A program made the position numbers and the translations under genes. From Streptomyces sp. NBC_00459 (GTDB lineage Bacteria > Actinomycetota > Actinomycetes > Streptomycetales > Streptomycetaceae), in assembly GCF_036013955.1 (NCBI RefSeq), contig NZ_CP107903.1, positions 5,022,001 through 5,086,000 on the forward strand: a DNA stretch of 64,000 nt, written 5' to 3'. Shown here in pieces: positions 34,811-45,100 of this stretch; position 1 is the stretch's first letter; the number at the start of each line of letters is the position of its first letter. Below the pieces are notes generated by a model. It did no database searches and was not told where the DNA came from. It was given only the letters and a program-made list of their open reading frames with translations.

Positions 34811-34887
34811 TTTGAAACCGTCGGTCGGACCGCCGGGGCTGCGATGTCACGTGGGTTCGAATCTCGCCGCTCCGCTTCCGCTTCCGC
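34811..34887 (+). repeat. Degenerate third copy of the tRNA-Ser 3' half
   Basis: TTTGAAACCGTCGG (34811-34824) matches the anticodon-loop side, and GCGATGTCACGTGGGTTCGA with ATCTCGCCGCTCCGCTTCCGC (34841-34881) matches the variable/T/acceptor side of tRNA-Ser(TGA), with insertions and substitutions. No 5' half is present. It is followed by a terminator at 34912. It probably marks an older integration boundary. Confidence 0.6.
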
Positions 34888-34911
34888 CCCGGTTCAGCGT
34901 GTGAGCCGATC

Positions 34912-34945
34912 AGGAGGGGCGCCCCGACACCGGGGCGCCCCTCCT
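34912..34945. terminator. Strong hairpin at the accessory-region end
   Basis: AGGAGGGGCGCCCC (34912-34925) and its perfect complement (34932-34945) with a 6-nt loop. It probably served the displaced tRNA-Ser end and also stops the convergent Prim-Pol gene. Confidence 0.75.
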
Positions 34946-34983
34946 GTGCGTTCGGCCTCACGGGCTGGCGGCCCCCTGGGGGT

Positions 34984-35850
34984 TCACCCCTGCCACCCCG
35001 ACATCCGCGCCGCCGAAGCCACAGTCGCCCGTGCCTCCCGTTCCGTCAGCCCCGTCTGTACGGCCGCCTCGACCAAGGGGGCCAGCAGAGCGGGCCCGAG
35101 GCCGTTCTCGTACGCGCGGCAGGCTGCCCAGAAGAGGCGGGTGTTGCGTTGGCCCTCGTGGGCCGCGAGGACGAACTGGACGAGCCCCTGGCCGTGTTCG
35201 CCCGGAGTGGGGGACGCGGAGCGGGGTGTGCGGGGCGGCGGCAGGAGGAGGCGCAGGAGGGACGGCGGGCAGAGGGCCGGGGTCAGGTGGGCCGTGCCGG
35301 GTGCCGTGCCGTAGACGCCGTGTTCGGTTCGGGAGCCGGGGCCGACGAGGTAGCCGCCGGCCCCTCTGATGTCGATGCCGGGGGCCAGCCTGCTCGCCGA
35401 GTTGGCGACCACGGCGTCCGGGGGGCCGGTCAGCCAGAGATGGCGGCCGCCGGACGGGGTCAGGACGACCACCGTCTCGGGGATCGTGAAGAGGTGGCGC
35501 AGGGCCAGTTCGCGCAGGGCCGCGGAGGAGTCCGTGCCCGACTTGGTGTCGAGGTCGATGCCGATGAGGTGGTGCGGGGGCAGACCGCAGGCGATGCCGT
35601 AGCCGGTGGCCCAGGGGGCGGCGGCGAAGAGTTCGCGGATACGGGACGGGTCGGTCGTGGCGTCGTACACGCCGTGGCCCATGCCTCCGCACTCACCGTG
35701 GCACGGGGTCGGGGCCGGGTCGTCTCGGTGGGGGGAGCGCAGGGCCGGGAGCTTTGTCCTGGACAGGGGGATGACGGCCAGGCCGCGTTCGGCGGCTGAC
35801 AGGGCGTGTGCGAGGGCCAGCGTCGTGGCCTGCCGGTCTGTGGTGGCCAT
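34984..35850 (-). CDS. Bifunctional DNA primase/polymerase (Prim-Pol) domain protein
   Basis: 288 residues. AEP Prim-Pol domain: N-terminal helix ALALAHALSAAERGLAVIPLS, a Cys/His segment TPCHGECGGMGHGVYDAT, the catalytic metal motif HLIGIDLDTKSG, a second motif TPSGGRHLWL and DIRGAGGYLVGPGS. A helical C-terminal region follows (ERGQRNTRLFWAACRAYENG-like). Such proteins appear on mobile elements but also as fixed genes near Streptomyces origins. No helicase is fused or adjacent. Potential nucleotidyl transferase in replication or repair, partner unknown. Confidence 0.88.
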   Translation of the reverse strand: MATTDRQATTLALAHALSAAERGLAVIPLSRTKLPALRSPHRDDPAPTPCHGECGGMGHGVYDATTDPSRIRELFAAAPWATGYGIACGLPPHHLIGIDLDTKSGTDSSAALRELALRHLFTIPETVVVLTPSGGRHLWLTGPPDAVVANSASRLAPGIDIRGAGGYLVGPGSRTEHGVYGTAPGTAHLTPALCPPSLLRLLLPPPRTPRSASPTPGEHGQGLVQFVLAAHEGQRNTRLFWAACRAYENGLGPALLAPLVEAAVQTGLTEREARATVASAARMSGWQG

Positions 35851-36324
35851 ACCTCCATGTTCGTACTTATGTTCGAAAAAGGGAAGGGTGTGCCGGTGCG
35901 CTGTGGCCCTCTGGGGGGAATGGCTGGAAATGTGCGGGAACGCTTCAGCCCTTGCGTCCCTTGGGTGTCACCCGTAGTGGCTTGGCGTGAATCACCCCTA
36001 TCGGGTTGACCTGCGACTTCCATGATGCGAAGGGGGTTTATCGACTTGTCATCACGCTTCAGGGGGAATGATCGGTTCCGGGGTGGTTCACCGGGGATTC
36101 GGTGGGCAATTCTGATCTTGCGACGCAGTGCACAGCGGCGAAACAGCACCGAGGCGGGTGGCCAACTGCCTTGGGATCAGAGGTGGTTCATGCAATCCGC
36201 AGCACGCGGTTCGCATCACACGCACTACGAGTCACTTGCACTACGCATCACACGCACTACGCATCACACGTACTTCGTACGGTCCGGCACGGAGCCGGGG
36301 CGTACATGTTCTGGAGGAACAGAC
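35851..36324. repeat. Upstream region with four 16-bp tandem repeats
   Basis: 474 bp without a gene. At 36212-36275 four imperfect copies of CGCATCACACGCACTA follow one another, ending 50 bp before the start of the secreted-protein gene. They may be repeated operator half-sites or a slippage tract. The remaining sequence shows nothing else that I can support. Confidence 0.7.
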
Positions 36325-36630
36325 ATGGCAAGCATCCGTACCGCCCGCGTTCTCGCCGCCGTCTCGGCTCTGCCCCTCGCTGCCGCGCTCTTCAGCGGTG
36401 TCGCGGCGGCGGACAACGGCGCCTTCGCGGACGACGGATCGAACGCGGCCGTCGCGAGCGTCATCGGCAGCGGCGTGGGCGGAAACAACAACGGCAACTC
36501 GTCCACCTCGCAGCAGCAGGCGGTCGGCTCCGGCGCCTCGAACCAGAACAACACCGCACAGGTCAACGGCTCGGCCTTCACGGCCATCGACCAGTCCAAC
36601 GCCGTCGTCAACTTCACCAACCTCTGGTGA
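36325..36630 (+). CDS. Small secreted Asn/Gln/Ser-rich protein
   Basis: 101 residues from ATG 36325 with GGAGGAAC upstream; longer frames are rejected. The Sec signal peptide ends near GVAAADNG. The mature part of about 70 residues is rich in Asn, Gln, Gly and Ser (GSGVGGNNNGNSSTSQQQAVG) and ends VVNFTNLW. It lacks Cys and the chaplin motif. Low complexity suggests a surface, matrix or aggregation-prone protein. A strong terminator follows at 36707. Confidence 0.75.
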   Translation: MASIRTARVLAAVSALPLAAALFSGVAAADNGAFADDGSNAAVASVIGSGVGGNNNGNSSTSQQQAVGSGASNQNNTAQVNGSAFTAIDQSNAVVNFTNLW

Positions 36631-36706
36631 GCCGTGGGCCGGCGGGGGTGTGGGTCCCCGGCGGTCCTGAACTCCCTTGTGGGGATCGCTTCATGGGGTG
36701 GTAACG

Positions 36707-36751
36707 CGTCTGCGCGGCGACACGTACTTGGTGTCGCCGCGCAGACGTTTT
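36707..36751 (+). terminator. Rho-independent terminator
   Basis: 17-bp perfect arms (36707-36723 and 36731-36747) with a 7-nt loop, directly followed by a short T-run (GTTTTCC). It closes the secreted-protein transcript. Confidence 0.88.
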
Positions 36752-36759
36752 CCGGGCTC

Positions 36760-36796
36760 TTGACACCCTTCGGTATCTGACGGACAGTCAGAAACC
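36760..36796 (+). promoter_or_regulatory. Promoter with overlapping operator, leaderless start
   Basis: TTGACA (36760-36765) is a good -35. The inverted repeat TCTGACGGACAGTCAGA (36775-36791) covers the expected -10 region and ends 5 nt before GTG 36797. No ribosome site fits, so the mRNA is probably leaderless and repressed by a TetR-type dimer. Confidence 0.6.
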
Positions 36797-37831
36797 GTGA
36801 CCCACCTACCCAGTCAGCAGTCCGGTCGTCGGCCCGGTCCTCGGCCTGATGAGCCGCCCGGCGACCAACTCGCCCAGCGGCTCTCCGCGTTCGAAGGGCG
36901 CCCAGCTGTCACTGGCGGTGTCGGCAAGGATCCCGTCAACGAGCCGATGATCCGGCACTGGTGCGAGGCGCTGGGGGACAACAGTCCGGCGTATTCCGGG
37001 CCGGACGCCGTCGCGCCGCCCGCCATGCTCCAGGTGTGGACCATGGGCGGCCTCTCCGGGAACCCGGGTCGCTCGGCCGCGTACGAGGAACTGCTCGACC
37101 TGCTCGACGGCGCGGGCTGCACCTCGGTCGTCGCCACCGACTGCGAGCAGGAGTATCTGCGGCCCCTGCGGCCGGGGGACCGGGTCGCCTTCGACTCGGT
37201 CGTGGAGTCGGTCTCCGGGCCCAAGACCACCAAGCTCGGCACCGGGTACTTCGTCACGACCCGGACGGATGTACGAGTGGACGGTGAGCCGGTGGGCACC
37301 CATCGCTTCCGGATCCTCAAGTACGCACCGGTACGCAAGTACGCCCCCTCACGCGCCCCTGAGGCAGCTGAGGCACCTGAGGGGCAGGAACCCCAGGTCG
37401 CCCCCGTCCCTACCCCCACACGCCCCCGCCCGGTGATCAACCGCGACAACGCCGGATTCTGGGAGGGTGTCGACCGGCACCAGCTCCTCGTCCAACGCTG
37501 CCTCGGGTGCCGCACCCTCCGTTTCCCCTGGCTGCCGGGGTGCAGCGCCTGCGGCAACGGCGACTGGGACACCGTCGAGGCGTCCGGCGACGGCACCGTC
37601 TTCTCGTACGTCGTCCTGCACCACCCGCCCTTCCCGGCCTTCGACCCGCCCTACGCGGTCGGGCTGATCGAGCTCGCGGAGGGCGTGCGGATCGTCAGCA
37701 ACGTGGTGGGCGTGCCGTACGACAAGGTGCGGATCGGGATGCCGGTGCGGCTGGAGTTCGTACGGTACGAGGAGGGGCAGCCGGCGCTTCCGGTGTTCCG
37801 GGGCGATCTGCCCGCGGAGGTGGGCGGATGA
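36797..37831 (+). CDS. MaoC-like plus DUF35 OB-fold protein (ChsH2-like)
   Basis: 344 residues. The N-terminal half is a MaoC-like hotdog (NEPMIRHWCEALGDNSPAYS, DCEQEYLRPLRPGDRVAFDS). The C-terminal half is a DUF35 domain with a rubredoxin-like zinc site (QRCLGCRTLRFPWLPGCSACG) and an OB fold (GDGTVFSYVVLHHPPFPAFD). This fused order is that of ChsH2 in steroid side-chain degradation, where it pairs with ChsH1 as an enoyl-CoA hydratase and its DUF35 part docks the aldolase Ltp2. The next two genes are exactly those partners. The actual substrate here is unproven. Confidence 0.85.
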   Translation: MTHLPSQQSGRRPGPRPDEPPGDQLAQRLSAFEGRPAVTGGVGKDPVNEPMIRHWCEALGDNSPAYSGPDAVAPPAMLQVWTMGGLSGNPGRSAAYEELLDLLDGAGCTSVVATDCEQEYLRPLRPGDRVAFDSVVESVSGPKTTKLGTGYFVTTRTDVRVDGEPVGTHRFRILKYAPVRKYAPSRAPEAAEAPEGQEPQVAPVPTPTRPRPVINRDNAGFWEGVDRHQLLVQRCLGCRTLRFPWLPGCSACGNGDWDTVEASGDGTVFSYVVLHHPPFPAFDPPYAVGLIELAEGVRIVSNVVGVPYDKVRIGMPVRLEFVRYEEGQPALPVFRGDLPAEVGG

Positions 37832-38250
37832 GGGCCGGGGACGAGCTGCCGCCGCTGGAGATCGCTATCACGCGCACGCTGATCGTCGCCGGGGCCATCG
37901 CGTCCCGCGACTTCCAGGACGTGCACCACGACGCCGAGTCGGCGCGGGCGAAGGGGTCCCCCGACATCTTCATGAACATCCTCACCACGAACGGGCTGGT
38001 GGGACGGTACGTCACCGACTGTTTCGGGCCCGACGCCGTCCTGCGCAAGCTCGCCATCCGCCTCGGCGCCCCCAACTACCCCGGCGACACCATGGTGTTG
38101 ACCGGCCGGATCGAGGACATCGACGGCGGCGGCGAGGCCGAAGGCGACACGGTTGTCGTACGCGTCCTCGGGGCGAACGGGATCGGACGGCACGTTTCCG
38201 GGACGGTGACCGTCTCCGTACCCCCCTCGGCCCCGGGAGGCACCCCGTGA
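37828..38250 (+). CDS. MaoC-family dehydratase (ChsH1-like)
   Basis: 140 residues; ATG overlaps the previous stop (ATGA). The hydratase motif RDFQDVHHDAESARAKG contains the catalytic Asp and His of the R-hydratase family, and LAIRLGAPNYPGDTMVLTGR is typical. It should form the catalytic subunit of a heteromeric hydratase with the preceding MaoC-DUF35 protein. Overlaps the downstream thiolase-like gene by 4 nt. Confidence 0.87.
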   Translation: MRAGDELPPLEIAITRTLIVAGAIASRDFQDVHHDAESARAKGSPDIFMNILTTNGLVGRYVTDCFGPDAVLRKLAIRLGAPNYPGDTMVLTGRIEDIDGGGEAEGDTVVVRVLGANGIGRHVSGTVTVSVPPSAPGGTP

Positions 38251-39413
38251 CCCTGCACGCGCGCGACGATCTCGGCGGCCGTGCGGCCATCGTCGGCATC
38301 GGGGCCACCGAGTTCTCCAAGGACTCGGGGCGCAGCGAGCTGAGGCTGGCGGTGGAGGCGGTGCGGGCCGCGCTCGACGACGCCGGGCTGACGCCTGCCG
38401 ATGTGGACGGCATGGTCACGTTCACCATGGACACCAGCCCGGAGATCACCGTCGCGCAGGCCGCCGGGATCGGGGAGCTGTCCTTCTTCTCCCGGGTCCA
38501 CTACGGCGGGGGCGCCGCCTGCGCCACCGTCCAGCAGGCCGCGCTCGCCGTCGCCGCCGGGGTGGCCGAGGTCGTCGTCTGTTACCGGGCCTTCAACGAG
38601 CGGTCGGGACGGCGGTTCGGGTCGGGGGTGCAGCGGCGGGAGCCGTCGGCCGAAGGGGTGGCGCTCGGCTGGTCGCTGCCGTTCGGGCTGCTCACGCCCG
38701 CCTCCTGGGTGGCGATGGCGGCGCAGCGGTACCTGTACGCGTACGGGCTGTCGGCGGAGGCGTTCGGGCAGGTCGCCGTCCGTGGCCGGAAGTACGCGGC
38801 GACCAATCCGGCGGCCTGGTTCCACGGCCGTCCCATCACCCTCGCCGACCACGCGGCCTCGCGCTGGATCGCCGAGCCCCTGCGGCTGCTCGACTGCTGC
38901 CAGGAGACGGACGGCGGTCAGGCGGTCGTCGTCACGTCCGTCGAACGGGCGCGCGAGCTGCGGCGGTCACCTGTCGTCGTCGCGGCGGCGGCCCAGGGCG
39001 CGGGGCGCGCTCAGGAGCAGATGACGAGCTTCTACCGCGACGACCTCACCGGGCTCCCGGAGATGGGTGTCGTGGCCCGCCAGCTGTGGCGGACCGCAGG
39101 GGTGGGCCCGGCCGACATCGACGTCGCCATCCTGTACGACCACTTCACGCCGTTCGTGCTGATGCAGCTGGAGGAGTTCGGCTTCTGCGCGCCGGGTGAG
39201 GCGGCGGATTTCGTCGCGGCCGAGGGGCTGCCCCTGAACACGCACGGAGGTCAGCTCGGGGAGGCGTACCTGCACGGTATGAACGGCATCGCGGAGGCGG
39301 TACGACAGCTTCGCGGGACCTCCGTCAACCAGGTGCCGGGTGCGGAAAGAGTGCTGGTCACGGCAGGGACGGGGGTGCCGACATCGGGGTTGGTGCTGGA
39401 GGGTGCCGGGTGA
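38247..39413 (+). CDS. Thiolase-like lipid-transfer protein (Ltp2-like aldolase)
   Basis: 388 residues from GTG 38247. Nondecarboxylating thiolase fold: AAIVGIGATEFSKDSGRSELRL, YGGGAACATVQQAALAVAAG, and C-terminal LNTHGGQLGEAYLHGMNG with GAERVLVTAGTG. It lacks a normal thiolase Cys-His-Cys arrangement, like Ltp2, which performs retro-aldol cleavage of CoA-linked side chains with a DUF35 partner. Last gene of the three-gene operon; a hairpin follows at 39528. Confidence 0.86.
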   Translation: MTLHARDDLGGRAAIVGIGATEFSKDSGRSELRLAVEAVRAALDDAGLTPADVDGMVTFTMDTSPEITVAQAAGIGELSFFSRVHYGGGAACATVQQAALAVAAGVAEVVVCYRAFNERSGRRFGSGVQRREPSAEGVALGWSLPFGLLTPASWVAMAAQRYLYAYGLSAEAFGQVAVRGRKYAATNPAAWFHGRPITLADHAASRWIAEPLRLLDCCQETDGGQAVVVTSVERARELRRSPVVVAAAAQGAGRAQEQMTSFYRDDLTGLPEMGVVARQLWRTAGVGPADIDVAILYDHFTPFVLMQLEEFGFCAPGEAADFVAAEGLPLNTHGGQLGEAYLHGMNGIAEAVRQLRGTSVNQVPGAERVLVTAGTGVPTSGLVLEGAG

Positions 39414-39527
39414 GTGCGAGCGTCTGGCCGGCCGCTGGGCCCGCGGTTCCCTCTACTACCGGAGGAGGAGCCTCCGTACCACCGCCGTACGACCCCTCAG
39501 GGTTGAACCCTCATAGTCCCGTACTCG

Positions 39528-39552
39528 GCCTCCACCTTCAGGAGGTGGAGGC
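39528..39552. terminator. Hairpin after the thiolase-like operon
   Basis: GCCTCCACCT (39528-39537) and AGGTGGAGGC (39543-39552) with loop TCAGG. Just upstream is the separate palindrome AGGGTTGAACCCT (39499-39511), which may be an operator or promoter feature of the sigma factor gene. Confidence 0.55.
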
Positions 39553-39638
39553 AGCCCCCTTCCTACAACCTGAGGCGGACGTGGCTTCGGGACCTGCGGC
39601 CGATCCGCCGGAGTAGGGGGCGAACCTAGCGTAGAGCC

Positions 39639-40211
39639 ATGACCACACTCGTCTGCACCAGCGCTTCGAACGCGGCTACGCCGGCGACGCAGACCCTGTC
39701 GTTCGCGTCCTACACCTCGTACCCCTCGTTCTCGTCGTACGTGAAGGCCCGCCGTCCGGTGCTGCTGCGTACCGCGCGGTCGCTCACCGCCAATCCGAGC
39801 GACGCGGAGGACCTGCTGCAGACCGCGCTGACCAAGACGTACGTCGCGTGGGAGCGGATCGAGGACCACCGCGCGCTGGACGGCTATGTCCGCCGGGCGC
39901 TGCTGAACACGCGGACGTCGCAGTGGCGGAAGCGGAAGGTCGACGAGTTCGTCTGCGACGAGCTGCCCGAGCCCGAGGGGGCGCCGGTCGGCGATCCGGC
40001 GGACCAGCAGGTGCTGCACGACGCGATGTGGCGCGCGATCATGAAACTGCCGGCGCGGCAGCGGGCGATGGTGGTGCTGCGGTACTACGAGGACCTGAGC
40101 GAGGTCCAGACGGCCGAGGTGCTCGGGGTCTCGGTGGGCACGGTCAAGTCGGCCGTCTCACGGGCGCTCGGCAAGCTGCGCGAGGACCCCGAGCTGGTGC
40201 TGGCCAAATAG
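39639..40211 (+). CDS. SigE-family ECF RNA polymerase sigma factor
   Basis: 190 residues. Region 2 is visible as LLRTARSLTANPSDAEDLLQTALTKTYVAWERI and region 4 as LPARQRAMVVLRYYEDLSEVQTAEVLGVSVGTVKSAVSRALGKL (given here in parts of the same segment). The first 35 residues are Ser/Thr/Ala-rich and not part of the fold. No anti-sigma gene is adjacent. Family members direct envelope or stress regulons; the target is unknown. Confidence 0.93.
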   Translation: MTTLVCTSASNAATPATQTLSFASYTSYPSFSSYVKARRPVLLRTARSLTANPSDAEDLLQTALTKTYVAWERIEDHRALDGYVRRALLNTRTSQWRKRKVDEFVCDELPEPEGAPVGDPADQQVLHDAMWRAIMKLPARQRAMVVLRYYEDLSEVQTAEVLGVSVGTVKSAVSRALGKLREDPELVLAK

Positions 40212-40333
40212 CTCCGCCAGGCTCCACCAAGCTCCCCCAAGCTCCGTCTGTTGGTCGCCGAAGGGGAACCTATGGTGATCGCCGGTAGTTCCCGAGGCAG
40301 GACGTGATCTGATCGATCACTCTCTCCTAGTGA

Positions 40334-40349
40334 CGTACCGCTCGGTATG
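40334..40349. promoter_or_regulatory. Inverted-repeat operator upstream of the acyl-CoA ligase
   Basis: TACCGCTCGGTA at 40336-40347 is a 12-bp near-palindrome 62 bp before the start codon. ACCGAGCGGT-type sites are common before fatty-acid genes under TetR-family control in actinobacteria. The repressor is not in this window. Confidence 0.5.
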
Positions 40350-40408
40350 TGCGCAGAATCAGCACAACCTTTACCACCGAGTAGGCAATGAAGCCCCGGG
40401 AGGACGCC

Positions 40409-42064
<1,656 letters not shown>

Positions 42065-42083
42065 CGGCCGACTGAGGCCGACG

Positions 42084-42127
42084 TACGGGTTGGGGCATGT
42101 TTCACGTGAAACATGCCCCAACCCGTA
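42084..42127. terminator. Perfect 44-bp palindrome between convergent genes
   Basis: Arms 42084-42105 and 42106-42127 are perfectly complementary with no spacer. It lies 20 bp past the ligase stop and 37 bp past the PAS-protein stop, so RNA from either strand forms a strong hairpin. Its centre is the parS sequence. Confidence 0.8.
42098..42113. other. parS: parS centromere-like site
   Basis: TGTTTCACGTGAAACA is the exact 16-bp ParB-binding consensus conserved from Bacillus to Streptomyces. In Streptomyces, parS sites cluster around oriC and organise chromosome segregation during sporulation. This one is embedded in a terminator-like palindrome in the short gap between convergent genes, where it does not disturb coding sequence. 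Confidence 0.93.
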
Positions 42128-42164
42128 TACGTAATAAGCCGATTAGCGCTGTTGATCCGGGCCG

Positions 42165-45100
42165 TCAATTGGTTCCGATACGCGCGAGCAGATCGACGAT
42201 CCGGCTCTGCACCTCGGTACTGGTGGACCGTTCGGCGAGGAACAGCACCGTCTCGCCAGAAGCGAGCCTCGGCAGGTCGGCCTGGTCGACGGCGGCCGTG
42301 TAGACGACCAGCGGGGTGCGGTTCAACTGCCCGTTCGCCCGCAGCCAGTCCACGATTCCGGCCCTGCGACGCTTTACCTGAAGCAGGTCCATGACCACCA
42401 GGTTCGGCCGCAACTGCGAGGCCAGGGTGACCGCGTCGGCGTCGCTCGCGGCCCGCGCGACCTGCATCCCGCGCCGCTCCAGCGTCGCCGTCAGCGCGAG
42501 CGCGATCTCCGCGTGCTCCTCGATGAGCAGGACCCGCGGCGGATGCTGCTCACTGTCACGCGGGGCGAGCGCCTTCAGGAGTACGGCGGGATCGGCGCCG
42601 TACGCCGCCTCGCGCGTCGCCTGCCCGAGTCCGGCCGTCACCAGCACCGGAACCTCGGCGGCCACGGCGGCCTGGCGCAGCGACTGCAGGGCGGTCCGGG
42701 TGATCGGCCCGGTCAGCGGATCGACGAACAGCGCCGCCGGGAAGGCCGCGATCTGTGCGTTGACCTCCTCGCGCGAGTGCACGATGACGGGCCGGTACCC
42801 GCGGTCGCTGAGCGCCTGCTGAGTGGTGACGTCCGGCGCGGGCCACACCAGCAGCCGACGCGGGTTGTCCAGCGGCTCCGGCGGCAGCTCGTCGTCCATG
42901 GGCCGGGGCTGCGGCTGGTCGGAGACCTCGACGGCTCCGCCGGGCCCGTCGAGCGGCTCGGGCCCCTCGGCGGCGTTCTCGTCCGGTGCTCCTATGGCGT
43001 ACGAGCGCCCGGCCCCCTCGGTGAACCCGGGAAGCCGGGGAGTGCCCGGGGCGAGCTGGGTCTGCCCGGCGAGCGAGGGCTGCGTGGGCAACGGCGCCTG
43101 GGCGAGCGGTGCTTGCCCGGCGAGGGACGGCTGGCCCGGCAGGGGCGCCTGGCCGGCCAGGGAGGGCTGAGCCGGGACCGGCGCGGCGGGGGCGGCCTGG
43201 CCTGTCTGGGGGTGCGGGCGGGCCGTCGTCTCCGGCTGGCCGGCGGGCTCGGGCCGGGTACCGAGCTTGCGGCGACGGCCGGAGCCGTTCGAGCCGTTGG
43301 TGCCGTGCGGAGGCGTCGCCGTCTGCGGCTGGCCCGGTGTCTGTACCTGCGCCGCCTGCCGGGTGAACGGCACACCCTGCCCGAGCGTCCGCACGCTGAT
43401 CGCCCGCCCCTGCGTCGAGTTCGGGTCGACCGGCGCGGCGGCGGCCTCGGCGGGCAGCGCCTGCCCCAGCCGTGGCTGCGCGACCCGCTCGGGCGGGAGG
43501 GGAGCGGCTGCCGCCTGGGGCGCGGGGGCGACGCCAGGAGCAGCGGCCGGGTTGTTCGGGTGCGGCGCTACGGCGGTGCCGGCGTCCGGGGTCGCGTCGT
43601 CGGCCGGGGGCCAGGGCTGGGGCTGGGCGGCGGGGGCGGCCTGAGCGGGGATCGCCTGGCCGGGGGCGAGCCCCTGGCCGAGTGCGCCCTGGGGGGCCAT
43701 ACCCTGCGCCGGGACCTGCTGGGGCTGGGGCTGGGCCTGAGGAACGGACTGGGGGGCCTGCTGCGGAACCTGCTGGGGAACCTGCTGGCCCTGGATGCCC
43801 TGTGCCGGGACGGGCTGACCGGGGAGCGGCTGACCGGGGACGGGCTGTGCGACCGGCTGTCCCAGCGCCGACTGCGCGGGAAGTCCCTGAGCCGGAACTG
43901 CCTGTCCGGGCATGGCCTGTGCGACCTGCGAGGCCTGCGCGTTCTGCGCGACCTGTGTGGCGGGAACTGCCTGTCCGGGCATGGCCTGCCCCTGTCCCGG
44001 CACGCCGCCCTGTGGGCCGGTGGCGGCCTGGGCGGCCGTTGCCTGCGCCGGAGCCGCCTGCACGGGAACCGCCTGGCCGGGAATCCCGCCCGGAGGCACG
44101 ACGCCCGGCTGCTCCGGGGCCTGGCGCGCACGGCGGCGACCGGTCGGAGCGGAGGTCGGGTGGGGCTGGGGCGGGGTGTGGTCGTCGTCGGGATCGTGCA
44201 TGAGCCCGTCATGCCGGCCACCGTCGTCGAACCGGTCGCCGACAGGCCCGGCGGGCACCGCGGCGGAGCTTTCGTCGGTCGTCCGGTCGGCCTCCGCCGG
44301 CGGCAGGGCGAACACCGGACGGGGGCCCGCCTCCTGCGCCGCGCCGCGCTCGGCCGCGGCCGCCAAGGCCCGGCGTCGACGCCCTGTGGGCTGCCCGTCC
44401 GCACCGTCGTCGGCGCCACCCTCCGCGCCGATGGCCCCGGAAGGAGCCGCGGGCAGCGCGGGCTGCCCGGATGGCAACGCGTGCTGCTCGCCTCCGCCGC
44501 GCCGACCCGGCGCGCCGGGCACGCCCTGAGGCGGCACCGTCCCGCCCAGGCCGGTTCCTGCGGCAGCGGTGCCCGCGCCGTACTCGCCCGCCATGACGAC
44601 GGCGCCGGAGGAGACACCGTCGCCACCGTTCGCGTCGCCCGCGTCGGCGGGGCTGGGCCGACCACGCCGACGCCCCGTACCGCCGTCACCCTCGGCCGTG
44701 GGCTGCACTTCCTGAGGCTGAGGCTGGGCCTGGGGGGCGGGCGCGGAAGCCACGGCGGCCTCCTCGGCCGCACGCCTCCGCCGCCGCCCGGTGGGCGCGA
44801 CCGCCTCGTTGCCGGAGGAGTCACCGGACTCGACGTCGGCCTCGGCGGCGGCTTCCGGAACGTCGGCCTCCAGGAAGGCGTCCACAGACGACCGCCGCGC
44901 CCGTCGCCGCCCGCTGACACCGCTGTTGCCGTTGCTGTCGCCGCCGCCCGCTGCCTGCTCGGGAACGGCGAGCTCGGCGCCGACACCCGCCTGCGGGACC
45001 TCGGCCTCGGCCTCGGCCGCCACCGCGCCCGCCCCACCCCCGATGGGCACCTCAAGGACGTACGCACTGCCGCTCATGCCCGGCACCTCGTGCGTCTGGA

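Noticed and set aside
36212..36275. Possible CRISPR array
   Set aside because: The units are contiguous 16-bp tandem repeats without spacers and no cas genes are present.
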